A stretch of DNA of 64,000 bases from Marinimicrobium locisalis (GTDB lineage Bacteria; Pseudomonadota; Gammaproteobacteria; Pseudomonadales; Cellvibrionaceae), in the NCBI RefSeq assembly GCF_039822625.1, contig NZ_JBDLLG010000024.1:26311-90310 (forward strand), written 5' to 3'. Of the stretch, positions 26,554-35,307 are shown piece after piece. The notes beneath the pieces were generated by a model. It had not been told where the DNA came from, made no database searches, and saw nothing but the letters and a program-made list of their open reading frames with translations. The position numbers and the translations under genes are program-made. Numbering within the stretch: position 1 is the stretch's first letter; each line of letters starts with the position of its first letter.

Positions 26554-27514
26554 GAATATTCGCCACCTGAGCTTTCGTCTGCTAGAAGTTTATATAACGG
26601 TGATTCGAACGGGCAGTATTTCCGCCGCCGCCCGGCAGCTGCACCTGACACAACCCACCGTGTCGTTGCAGATCAAGAAACTGACCGAAACGGTGGGGGA
26701 ACCGCTACTGAGCCCGAAAGACAACCGCTGGGAAATGACGGATGTCGGCGCCGAGCTGTACCGCGCCGCCTGCGATGTGCTCGGGCGCTTTGAGGACTTC
26801 GGTCAAACCCTGGCCGAGGCCCGGGAGGGCCGCTGGGGGCAGGTTAGGCTGGGCGTGGTAAGCACGGCCACTTATGTGGTGCCACAAATACTGGGGGGCT
26901 TCTACCGGAGTTTTCCGGCGGTGGACGTGAAGCTCACCATTGGCAACCGGGGCCGGATTCTGGAACGGTTCAGCGCCCAGGAGGATGACCTCTATATATT
27001 CAGCCACCCCCCGAGTGGGCCGGCTGTGCGGGCGGCGTCGATACTGCACAACCCTCTAGAGCTGGTGGCCCCGAGTGATCATTGGAGCAAAGGGCATAAA
27101 ACCTTGGAGTTTGAAACATTGACCAATGAGCGGTTTCTCATCCGCGAGCCGGGCTCCGCCACTCGTATGGCCTTCGAAACCTGGTTGAGCGCTAAAGGAC
27201 TTGAGATTCATAACAGTCTGCCGATGGAGAGTAATGAGGCGATTCGACTTTCCGTGGGCGCCGGGCTGGGGCTGGCCGTGCTATCAACGCACACCCTCCC
27301 ACCGACGGATGATCGGTTCGCTCGTCTCTCGGTAAAGGGGTTCCCGCTGGAGAGCAACTGGTACCTGGTGGCATCCAGAGACCGGCGTCTGTCCCAGGCG
27401 GCCCGCTCGCTGGTGCGGTTTATCGACCAGTCGCTGGCACGCTGTGTGGACGCCCGCTGGCTCAACCTGGACCACGAGCGACTGAAGGCCTTTACGGGCC
27501 TGGAGACATTTTGA
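26552..27514 (+). CDS. LysR-family transcriptional regulator (CbbR/CmpR-like)
   Basis: A 320-residue regulator. The N-terminal helix-turn-helix is clear: LLEVYITVIRTGSISAAARQ followed by LHLTQPTVSLQIKKL (about residues 10-44). The rest is the periplasmic-binding-like effector domain (about 95-300). Overall it resembles CbbR, CmpR and CysB-type regulators of carbon metabolism, which fits its place divergent from the bicarbonate permease. It probably activates sbtA when inorganic carbon is short and represses itself through the dyads over its own start. The effector is unknown. Confidence 0.9.
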   Translation: MNIRHLSFRLLEVYITVIRTGSISAAARQLHLTQPTVSLQIKKLTETVGEPLLSPKDNRWEMTDVGAELYRAACDVLGRFEDFGQTLAEAREGRWGQVRLGVVSTATYVVPQILGGFYRSFPAVDVKLTIGNRGRILERFSAQEDDLYIFSHPPSGPAVRAASILHNPLELVAPSDHWSKGHKTLEFETLTNERFLIREPGSATRMAFETWLSAKGLEIHNSLPMESNEAIRLSVGAGLGLAVLSTHTLPPTDDRFARLSVKGFPLESNWYLVASRDRRLSQAARSLVRFIDQSLARCVDARWLNLDHERLKAFTGLETF

Positions 27515-27571
27515 TCAAAAGCCCTCTATAATGAGCTATAAAGATAATTTACGTGCCAGACGGGGTTGCCC

Positions 27572-30115
27572 ATGTCCACTATTGAAGACGCATCCATGGA
27601 ACACTTGTTACTGCGCACCCTCGCGGCGCACTCTCTGGACCTGATCTACGCCAAAGACCGGAATAGCCGTTTTGTCTTCGTGAACGCGGCACTCGCGAAC
27701 CTTTTTGGCTGCGCCTCAACGGACGAAATGCTGGGCAAGAACGACTTTGATTACCACCCAGAATCCCTGGCCTCAGGGTACTACCGGGACGACCAGAGCG
27801 TCATTCACTCCGGGGAGCCAGTGGTCGACCGGGAAGAGCAAATAATCCACAGCGGCGAGGAGCGACCCCGCTGGTTTTCCACGACCAAGGTGCCCCTAAA
27901 GGACGAGCAAGGGGAAGTGATCGGAATTCTGGGGATCACCCGGGACATCTCCGCAAGCCGTGACAGTGCTGCCAGAACGCAGGAACTGAACCGAGAGCTT
28001 GAGGAACGCGTAGCCCGCCGCACCAGCGAGCTGGAGCAGTTGGCCGCCACGCTGGAAAAAGAGCGCCAGTTAATGCGCACGTTGATTGACACGCTTCCCG
28101 ACAACATTTACGCGAAAGATCGGGACAGCCGATTCCTGCTGGCCAACCACGCCACGACGGACGGCATGGGCACGAACCCTGAAGAAATAGTAGGAAAGGA
28201 CGACTTTGACTATTTCCCCACCTCTCTGGCCCAGCAGTATTATGACGATGAGCAACAAGTTCTGCGCAGCGGAGACCCCATGCTGGAGCAGGAGGAGCCC
28301 ACGGTGGACCCCGCGACCGGACGAACCCGCTGGCTCCTCACCACCAAAGTGCCCTTGCGCAACCAAAACGACGAGATTATCGGGCTGGTGGGTATCGGTC
28401 GGGATATCAGCCGCCGTCGGGAAGCCGAGTTGGCACTTCGGCAAAGCGAGTCCCGGTTTCGCAGCCTGACCGAACTCTCGTCGGACTGGTATTGGGAACA
28501 GAACGAGCGAGGCGAGTTCACCGAATTGACCGACCCCAACGGTAAGTCCGGGTTCGAGGACTCAGAGATTGTCGGTCGCGGCATCGCCGATTTGCCCCAT
28601 TGTGAACCGCTCAACGGCTCCTGGGCGGAGCTGGATGCCGCGCAACGCGAACGGGAGCCCTTTCGGGAGCTTGAGATGCGCTGTACATCCCCGGGGCAAA
28701 CCCCGCGGTTTCTCAGTCTCAGCGGTCTCCCCGTATTTGAGGACGATGGAACCTTCATCGGCTACCGCGGGGTGGGGCAGGACATCACCGCCCGCCGCCA
28801 ATCCGAGGAGCGGGTCCACTTTCTGGCCACTCACGACAGTCTGACAGAGCTTCCCAATCGCTTCATGTTCCACGAGCTTCTGGAGGTGGCCGTCAAGTCG
28901 GCCGAGCGCCACCAGCGGACAATGGCAGTGCTGTTTATCGACCTGGACCGGTTTAAAAACATCAATGACACCTTGGGACACGATGCCGGGGATCAGCTGC
29001 TGCAAAGCATCGCCCGGCGTTTTACCCATGGCTTGCGGGCCAGCGATGTGGTGGCCCGCCTCGGGGGCGACGAATTTGTGATCCTGCTTCAAGATATTCA
29101 TTCCGAACAGGACGCTCGCCTGATCGCCCAGAAGCTGATCGCCACCGCCGTGGAGCCGGTTTCCATTCTAGGGCAGGAGTGCCGGGTCACCGCGAGTATT
29201 GGGATTTGTATGTACCCGACCGATGCCGAGGATGGCCAAAACCTGATGAAGAACGCCGACATCGCCATGTACCGGGCCAAGGAGGAAGGTAAAAATACCT
29301 ACCAATTCTACTCTCCCAGCCTCCAGGCCCGCTCCCTGGAGCGGCTGGATATGGAAAACCACCTACGCCGCGCCGTGGATCAGAATGAACTCTTTTTGCA
29401 CTACCAAGCCAAGCGGGACCTGAAAACCGGTGCCGTGGCGGGCGTGGAAGCTCTGGTTCGCTGGCAACACCCGGTCCTGGGTGTGGTCTCTCCCGGCGAC
29501 TTTATCCCCTTGGCCGAGGAGACAGGCCTAATTGTACTGATTGGCCGCTGGGTATTGAGAACCGCCTGTGAGCAAAGCGCCCAATGGCAGAAGCAGGGGC
29601 TGCTACCCGTATGCATCTCCGTGAACTTATCACCTCGCCAATTTTACGATGAGCACCTAATCTCGGATATTCAGCAAGCGTTGGATGATTCAGGCTTGAG
29701 ACCGGAAAACCTGGAGCTGGAAATCACCGAAAGTATGGTCATGCAGAACACCGACAGGGCCATTGACATTCTTCGAGGCATCAAAGCGCTTGGGGTGCGC
29801 CTTGCCATTGACGACTTCGGGGTAGGCTACTCCTCCCTCGCCCAAATCAAGCGCTTCCCCATCGACACATTGAAGGTCGACGGCTCCTTCATTCGCGACA
29901 TCCCCGCCAACTTTGAAGACAAGGCGATCACCCAGGCCATTATCGCCATGGGAAAGACGCTAAGCCTGACGGTCATTGCCGAAGGGGTGGAAACCGTTGA
30001 ACAGGAGTCCTTCCTGAGGGAGCACGAATGCGACCAGTCCCAAGGGTTCTACTTTAGCCGGCCGCTGGTCGCTGAAGGGTTTGAAGAGCTGCTAAAAGGT
30101 AAATCGGATTGGTAA
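27572..30115 (+). CDS. Triple-PAS GGDEF-EAL cyclic-di-GMP enzyme
   Basis: An 847-residue soluble signalling protein. Three PAS domains lie in a row: the first (about 12-125) and second (about 170-290) are clear duplicates (YAKDRNSRF / YAKDRDSRF, KNDFDY / KDDFDY, TTKVPL in both), the third (about 295-405) is more distant. A coiled-coil joins PAS 1 and 2. The GGDEF motif is intact at 498-502, with an RxxD inhibitory site (RASD) five residues before it. EAL is intact at 626-628, with DDFGVGYSSL and AEGVETVEQ further on. Both diguanylate cyclase and phosphodiesterase activity are possible. The ATG at 27572 is preferred over a TTG two codons upstream. Confidence 0.93.
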   Translation: MSTIEDASMEHLLLRTLAAHSLDLIYAKDRNSRFVFVNAALANLFGCASTDEMLGKNDFDYHPESLASGYYRDDQSVIHSGEPVVDREEQIIHSGEERPRWFSTTKVPLKDEQGEVIGILGITRDISASRDSAARTQELNRELEERVARRTSELEQLAATLEKERQLMRTLIDTLPDNIYAKDRDSRFLLANHATTDGMGTNPEEIVGKDDFDYFPTSLAQQYYDDEQQVLRSGDPMLEQEEPTVDPATGRTRWLLTTKVPLRNQNDEIIGLVGIGRDISRRREAELALRQSESRFRSLTELSSDWYWEQNERGEFTELTDPNGKSGFEDSEIVGRGIADLPHCEPLNGSWAELDAAQREREPFRELEMRCTSPGQTPRFLSLSGLPVFEDDGTFIGYRGVGQDITARRQSEERVHFLATHDSLTELPNRFMFHELLEVAVKSAERHQRTMAVLFIDLDRFKNINDTLGHDAGDQLLQSIARRFTHGLRASDVVARLGGDEFVILLQDIHSEQDARLIAQKLIATAVEPVSILGQECRVTASIGICMYPTDAEDGQNLMKNADIAMYRAKEEGKNTYQFYSPSLQARSLERLDMENHLRRAVDQNELFLHYQAKRDLKTGAVAGVEALVRWQHPVLGVVSPGDFIPLAEETGLIVLIGRWVLRTACEQSAQWQKQGLLPVCISVNLSPRQFYDEHLISDIQQALDDSGLRPENLELEITESMVMQNTDRAIDILRGIKALGVRLAIDDFGVGYSSLAQIKRFPIDTLKVDGSFIRDIPANFEDKAITQAIIAMGKTLSLTVIAEGVETVEQESFLREHECDQSQGFYFSRPLVAEGFEELLKGKSDW

Positions 30116-30292
30116 AGGAGGCATGAGGGGCGACCAACACTGTTAGAGCGAGCACTCACTAACTGCAAAGGCGCTGGTAAACGCCCCCGGCTATCCGCTA
30201 CCATTCCGGCTCTACCGAACGGAAAGGCTTAACCATTGCGCTATCGAACCTTCCGTATTCGCCCGATTAAACCCGTCGCCACAGACTGCCCC

Positions 30293-30901
30293 ATGCCCGA
30301 TATCGATCTTTTGTCACGTCACTTCCTCGGCTTTTATTTTCTGCTCATTGCGCTATATTACGCCAGCACCAGCGTGGGCCTGTGGCGCCGTACCGGGGTC
30401 AGTCACATCCAGTATGGGCCGCGCGGCTCGGCCACCTGGTGGCACCGGCACATATTCAACGCTTTTCGCGCCGTCATTCTGGTGGTTTGCCTCACTCGAA
30501 TGGTTTGGCCCGAACTGGATACCTGGCTGGGCATTATCGCGCCCCTGTACCAGCCCCCCGTCCTGATTGCCGGCATCGTGGCCCTGCTCACCTCCTACAG
30601 CATCATGAGCTACGTTCACGCCTACATGCACCAGGACTGGCGCTCGGGCATTGATCCCGACAAACGCCAAACGCTACTGACTCAAGGCCCGTTTGCGCGC
30701 TCACGCAATCCGTTGTTTCTGGGCATTATGCTGGGCCAGCTCGGGCTGTTTTTGGCTCTCCCCAGCATTTTTACCTTAATCTGTTTCGTCGCGGGAGTGT
30801 TCGTTATCGTGCGGCAGGCCCTTCGCGAGGAAAAGGCCCTTGAGACCCTCTTCGGCAGTGAGTACCTTAACTATCAGAAAGAGGTGCCTAGGTGGTGGTG
30901 A
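30293..30901 (+). CDS. Isoprenylcysteine methyltransferase (ICMT)-like membrane protein
   Basis: A 202-residue protein with about five hydrophobic spans. The C-terminus has the ICMT/PEMT family signature: QGPFARSRNPLFLGIMLGQ, then RQALREEKALETLFGSEY and LNYQKEVPRWW, which binds S-adenosylmethionine. Bacterial members methylate small molecules or lipids, and the substrate is not known. An in-frame start 19 codons upstream exists, but the added Arg-rich residues do not match the family, so ATG 30293 is used; its ribosome-binding sequence is weak. Confidence 0.78.
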   Translation: MPDIDLLSRHFLGFYFLLIALYYASTSVGLWRRTGVSHIQYGPRGSATWWHRHIFNAFRAVILVVCLTRMVWPELDTWLGIIAPLYQPPVLIAGIVALLTSYSIMSYVHAYMHQDWRSGIDPDKRQTLLTQGPFARSRNPLFLGIMLGQLGLFLALPSIFTLICFVAGVFVIVRQALREEKALETLFGSEYLNYQKEVPRWW

Positions 30902-31043
30902 CGTACCTTAAAACTACTACCGCTCCCATGGCCAAACACCCCCTCAGCACCTCTGCCTTTGAGGTATCGGTGGGCCGGCACGCGGGTTTTATTATTTCAG
31001 CCGCCTCGCGTCCCTAATGGGCTGGCGCATTACTCAATAGCCA

Positions 31044-31493
31044 CTAGGGATAGTACATTTGGTAGTGGCTTTGCGCGTAAGGATCCAAGTCGTAGTGAGC
31101 CTCCAGAAACGCCACTAGATCAATCAGCTCAGAGACAGTCATAACGTCATTGTAGTTGCGCATCAGCGACTCCCCGTCATCCCCGGTCACTTGGTCCCTT
31201 TCATAGCCGCTCGCCAGCCGGTGGGAGGGATTGATAACGGAGGTCAAAAGTTCTGCGTAAGTTTTGACTTTGGTGACGGTGCCACCGAGTACAATGGGTT
31301 TTTCCAGCTCACGGTCCTTGACGACGGCATCGTAGCCCTGAAGACGATGGCATGAGAGACAGTCATATTGGAGAAAGACCTGTTCACCCCGTTCAACATC
31401 CCCTTCCGGCAAACTGAATCCCCGGGGAGAGTCGGGCCCCTTGCTGCACGCCGCAAGAAGAAAACCGAGAGTAAAGAGTAGTAAGTATTTCAT
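31044..31493 (-). CDS. Cytochrome c family lipoprotein
   Basis: A 149-residue exported protein. The N-terminus MKYLLLFTLGFLLAACS has a lipobox (LAAC), so it should be anchored in a membrane facing the periplasm. CLSCH (about residues 45-49) is a covalent heme-binding CxxCH motif, and a Met near the C-terminal end (YNDVMTVSELIDLVAFL) can be the second heme ligand. This is a class I monoheme cytochrome c of the small diheme/SoxX-like kind. ATG 31493 has AGGTG upstream, better than the GTG three codons earlier. It may serve as an electron carrier; no oxidase subunit is adjacent. Confidence 0.88.
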   Translation of the reverse strand: MKYLLLFTLGFLLAACSKGPDSPRGFSLPEGDVERGEQVFLQYDCLSCHRLQGYDAVVKDRELEKPIVLGGTVTKVKTYAELLTSVINPSHRLASGYERDQVTGDDGESLMRNYNDVMTVSELIDLVAFLEAHYDLDPYAQSHYQMYYP

Positions 31494-31844
31494 GGCGATC
31501 ACCTAGGAGCGACATCGAATAAAGACTGAATCCATACAACTCGATTCGAGACTTTATTCAAGGTAGCCCGCATCAGGTGCTTTCGCCACCAAAACCATCA
31601 CTTTTAGCGAACTATTATGGTCCTTCTTGAGCCAGATCAATATTTAATCAAACAACCTGCTCCTCTGGGCCCTGATGGCACGAACAATTGGGCTGGAAGT
31701 CATCAAAGTGCGGGGAACCACTACCCACGGAACTGTGGGTCCACTTATGGCTGGAAGGCTCCTCAAAACCACTGATCCAAAAAGCCAAAAATAACGACCC
31801 ACTTCAAACTCTAATACTGGGGAGGCAAACCGTTAATCTGCCTG
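31494..31844. other. Intergenic region with an imperfect dyad
   Basis: About 350 bases without a gene I accept. GAATAAAG at 31517-31524 and CTTTATTC at 31552-31559 form an inverted repeat just upstream of the cytochrome gene and could be an operator. A hairpin ACCCAC/GTGGGT near 31723-31740 could end transcription of the RND gene. A short plus-strand frame overlaps the end of the RND gene and is rejected. Confidence 0.5.
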
Positions 31845-34253
31845 CTACGAAGGCTTTCGGACGAAGCGGCGCAACAGCACCGGCAATAAGGTCAGGTCAG
31901 ACACCAGTGCCATTAACATGGCTAGGCTGGAGAGCACCCCGAAATAGACGCTAGGCAAGAAATCCGAGAACACCAGCAGCGAAAATCCGACGATAATAAT
32001 CGTAGAGGTAAACAGCACCGCGTAGCCAACGGAGAAGTTGGTCCGCTTGACCGCCGCTTCCGGGCCGCCCTCTTCGATCTCTTCGCGATAGCGATGCATA
32101 TAGTGAATGGTGTCATCCACCGCTATGCCCATGGCAATGGAGGCAATGGTAATCGTCATCAGATCCAGAGGAATGCCGACCCAACCCATAACTCCGAGCA
32201 CGGTAACGGTTGACAAAATATTCGGGGCGATACCGATCAGCGCCATGCGCAAGGAGCGGAACAGAAGCAAAAAAGCCAGCGTTAACAGCACGTAAACTAT
32301 TGCCAACGACAATACTTGGGACTTAAACAGCTTTTGTAGAACGTCCTGATATAACACGAACAAGTTGGTCAGTTCATAGCGTTCTTCCGGTACGCCCAGC
32401 TCCTGAAGCTCCGCGCGAATGTCGGCCAGCAGTTGGTCCCGGTCTAACCCTTCGGTGGTATCCTGTATGCGAATACTGATTCGGGCCTGTTGCGTGTCGA
32501 CATTGAAATAGGAACCAATTAACTCTTTGCGCAACGCTTTATCCACCGTCCAATAGACGGCTGTCAGTTCGTACTCCGTTAACGGTTTGTCATCGTTGAT
32601 CTGTCGCCCCAGCTCGGTGAAATTTACAATGGACAACGTCTTTCCCACCGCCTCGTGCTCATTCAACGCTTTCTGAATGCGCTGGAGCTGTTGGACGGTG
32701 TCGGCGGTAATAACCAAATCCTCTTCTTTGGCCTGCTCCTCCTCGGAGATGCTGTAGACGAGGTCCATGGGCGTAGAGCCGCCCAGTTCGCGGTCAATAA
32801 ATTGCAGCTCTTGATGCACCTTGGTGGAATCGCGAAAGTAATTAATAAAGCTATTCTCCACACTCAGCCCGAACAGCCCCGCAATCGCCAGAGCCCCCAG
32901 AAGCATGCAGGCAATCACCGTGCTTCGGCCCCGGTGAAGACTAATATGGTTAAACCCCCGAAGCACGGCAGTGGAGAGTCGGGACTCCCCCGCGGGCGCT
33001 TCCTTACCAAACAGGGCCAACAGGGCCGGAAACAATACCAGGCTCACCGCAATCGATAACCCCATGGCGATAATCATCATCCAGCCGAAAGCGATTACCG
33101 GCTGGATGTCAGTCACAATCAGGGAGGCAAAGCCAATGGAAGTGGTAATACCGGCATAAAGGCAGGGGCGCACCTTTCGGGCGAATGTTGCCTGAATCAG
33201 CTCCTTGTGGCTCCAGTCCTGATGGGCCCCGCTGTACTCGCGGTACTGCACGATCAGGTGCATCACAATGGCCAGGGTGAGAATCAGCTGCAGTGCGATA
33301 AAGTTCGCGGAAATCACCGTGGCCTTGAGCCCGAGAAGCCCCAGCAACCCCACGGTGCAAACAACGCTGGCCGCGCAGCACAGCACCGGAATCAGAACCC
33401 AGCGCCAGCGTCTGAACAAGATGAACAACACGGCGCAGATAATGGCGGCAATAGCGCCCCCAAAGACCACCAGATCGTTGGTGATGATGTTGATCAGCTG
33501 GTAGCCGAGTACATGCACACCGCCAAGATAGAGGTCGGCGTTGTCCTCATACTTCTTGATCATGCCACGGATGGCTTCAATCTCTTGGATTCTTCGCTCG
33601 TCGAGCTTCTTCTCGATAGGCGCCGCCTGCCTCTCCAGCGACTCAAGTTTCTGCTCTTCGGCCTCCGTCAAAGTCCCGTTAAGTCCCTTCTCCTCCAGAG
33701 CGATAATCTGGCGGCTGATTTTTTCCAGTGCTTGGTTGGGGCGGAATAGCACCTGTATTGCCGTGGCGGTCTGGTCTTGGTTGATGACCAGGTCTTCATA
33801 GATGGGGTGCCCCGAGAAGACTTGTTTCAACGCCTCCTTGTCAAAGTTCTGCTGTTCAATAGTCCACTGGGAGGCTTCTACTTGAGTCAAGTTACCGCCG
33901 GCCAAAGTTAGCAACGGCACATTCAGGATCGAGCGGACCGACTCCACCCGCTCCAGTTGCCGGAGCTCATTACTCAGGGCGCGCAGATCCTCAAAAGTGG
34001 CGTCCGAAAGCACCGGGTGAGCCGTGGGCTTGTAGGCCACCAGCAGAAACTCCTGGGGGGAGAACCGCTCGGAAGCGACCCGGGACTTCACATAGAGCTC
34101 GTTGTCCCGAGTCAGGAGCGTATCGGCCGAGGCATCAATTTCAAACCGGGTGGCCTGCCAGGCCAGCGCCGCGGTCACGATGAGAAAGAAAACCAGGACG
34201 GTTTTGGGGTAGCGGGTCAGAAACTCGGCGACACGATTATTGGTAGTCGGCAT
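31845..34253 (-). CDS. MMPL-type RND superfamily transporter
   Basis: An 802-residue inner-membrane protein with two repeats, each a single span, a large periplasmic loop and five spans. Typical segments: KTVLVFFLIVTAALAWQATRF at the N-terminus, the block GWMMIIAMGLSIAVSLVLFP, and AIAMGIAVDDTIHYMHRYREE-type sequence near the end cut after DT. Members related to HpnN and MmpL move lipids or hydrophobic compounds towards the outer membrane. The ATG at 34253 overlaps the end of the MlaA-like gene by 17 bases, so the two are translationally coupled, which strongly suggests lipid transfer with the lipoprotein as outer-membrane partner. Confidence 0.88.
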   Translation of the reverse strand: MPTTNNRVAEFLTRYPKTVLVFFLIVTAALAWQATRFEIDASADTLLTRDNELYVKSRVASERFSPQEFLLVAYKPTAHPVLSDATFEDLRALSNELRQLERVESVRSILNVPLLTLAGGNLTQVEASQWTIEQQNFDKEALKQVFSGHPIYEDLVINQDQTATAIQVLFRPNQALEKISRQIIALEEKGLNGTLTEAEEQKLESLERQAAPIEKKLDERRIQEIEAIRGMIKKYEDNADLYLGGVHVLGYQLINIITNDLVVFGGAIAAIICAVLFILFRRWRWVLIPVLCCAASVVCTVGLLGLLGLKATVISANFIALQLILTLAIVMHLIVQYREYSGAHQDWSHKELIQATFARKVRPCLYAGITTSIGFASLIVTDIQPVIAFGWMMIIAMGLSIAVSLVLFPALLALFGKEAPAGESRLSTAVLRGFNHISLHRGRSTVIACMLLGALAIAGLFGLSVENSFINYFRDSTKVHQELQFIDRELGGSTPMDLVYSISEEEQAKEEDLVITADTVQQLQRIQKALNEHEAVGKTLSIVNFTELGRQINDDKPLTEYELTAVYWTVDKALRKELIGSYFNVDTQQARISIRIQDTTEGLDRDQLLADIRAELQELGVPEERYELTNLFVLYQDVLQKLFKSQVLSLAIVYVLLTLAFLLLFRSLRMALIGIAPNILSTVTVLGVMGWVGIPLDLMTITIASIAMGIAVDDTIHYMHRYREEIEEGGPEAAVKRTNFSVGYAVLFTSTIIIVGFSLLVFSDFLPSVYFGVLSSLAMLMALVSDLTLLPVLLRRFVRKPS

Positions 34254-35079
34254 CGCGCTGGACCCCTTGTAGGTACAGGTTGCGGAAGTAGATGTAAGGG
34301 TCCTCGCTCTTCTCGCGCAGCGTGTTGTAGCGATCCGCCCCAGACGCACTATTCTGCAAATAGTCGAAGCTCTGGATCATAAAACGTTCCGGGTTTTCTG
34401 TTAGATGAAAGACCGGGTTCAGCGCCACATCCATGAGCTCCGAGGGCGCGCTGCGCAGATCCGAGCCCCCCAGGAAGGGTATAACGATATACATACCATA
34501 CCCCGCGCCGTAAGAAATCAAGGCGTCCTCCAGGTGAGCTTCGGCACGCTCGATGCCCAGCCAGGCATCCGCCGTATCGAAAAGCCCCAGCACACCGGTA
34601 GTAGTGTTCATGCCAAAACGCACAATGTTATCGCCGGCCGCGCCGAAGTCGAGCTGGAGCAGGTTACCGACAAGGTAAATCGGAGTTTTTAGGTTGTAGA
34701 AGAAGTTGTCGATGGACCGCCTCGCAGGCGAGGGGACGACCGCCACATAGCCATTGCTCACGGGAATGAGCAAGTACCGATAGGTCACATCATTAAAGGC
34801 GAAGACGGCGCGATTGACGCCGATCAGAGGGTCGTTGTAGTCGGTGTATTCCACCACCGTGGGCTCAATGTCGTCATCCGATCCGTTGCTCGGCTCGGTC
34901 TCGTCGGCCTGCCCTGCGCCGGATTCGCTTTTCGCCTCGGGCCGCTGGTCGGAGTTGGCGCAACCCACACAAACACTCAGCAGCAAACTGGCCACCAGTA
35001 GCGCCCGCCCAAGGTATTGGCGCGGTGGGTGGCTGTTGGGGCCCTCTTCCATGCTTCGCGTCCTTTGAATGGCACTCAT
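34237..35079 (-). CDS. mlaA: MlaA/VacJ family outer-membrane lipoprotein
   Basis: A 280-residue lipoprotein with a signal peptide ending SVCVGC near residue 39 and an acidic linker. The MlaA fold follows from DYNDPLIGVNRAVFAFND, through the SIDNFFYNLKTPIYLVGNLLQ segment cut after IY, to YGMYIVIPFLGGSDLR and YIYFRNLYLQ. MlaA forms a ring in the outer membrane that removes misplaced phospholipids. In the canonical system the partners are MlaC and MlaFEDB; here the gene overlaps an RND transporter and none of the Mla ABC genes is near. ATG 35079 has GGGAGA at the right distance. Confidence 0.9.
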   Translation of the reverse strand: MSAIQRTRSMEEGPNSHPPRQYLGRALLVASLLLSVCVGCANSDQRPEAKSESGAGQADETEPSNGSDDDIEPTVVEYTDYNDPLIGVNRAVFAFNDVTYRYLLIPVSNGYVAVVPSPARRSIDNFFYNLKTPIYLVGNLLQLDFGAAGDNIVRFGMNTTTGVLGLFDTADAWLGIERAEAHLEDALISYGAGYGMYIVIPFLGGSDLRSAPSELMDVALNPVFHLTENPERFMIQSFDYLQNSASGADRYNTLREKSEDPYIYFRNLYLQGVQRDADYQ

Positions 35080-35307
35080 GCACTGTCTCCCGCAGCGAAA
35101 TGGCTGTGTCGCACTGGCTCCGTGACCGAAGCCGGGGGGTGGGTACTTCGAGGCGACTCAAGCCGTTCGGCCAGATCGCCAACCCCCTCCTTTGTTCACT
35201 CTACCCTCTGAATAGTTCCATCGCAGCTGAATTGCAAATACACCGCCAAGGCACGGAGCCGCCGCCCGGCATCCACTCACGGGCGGCCCGCCCCGCGGTC
35301 CTAACCC

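Noticed and set aside
31688..31954. An 88-residue plus-strand frame overlapping the end of the RND gene
   Set aside because: No ribosome-binding sequence, overlap with a clear gene on the other strand and no protein-like pattern.
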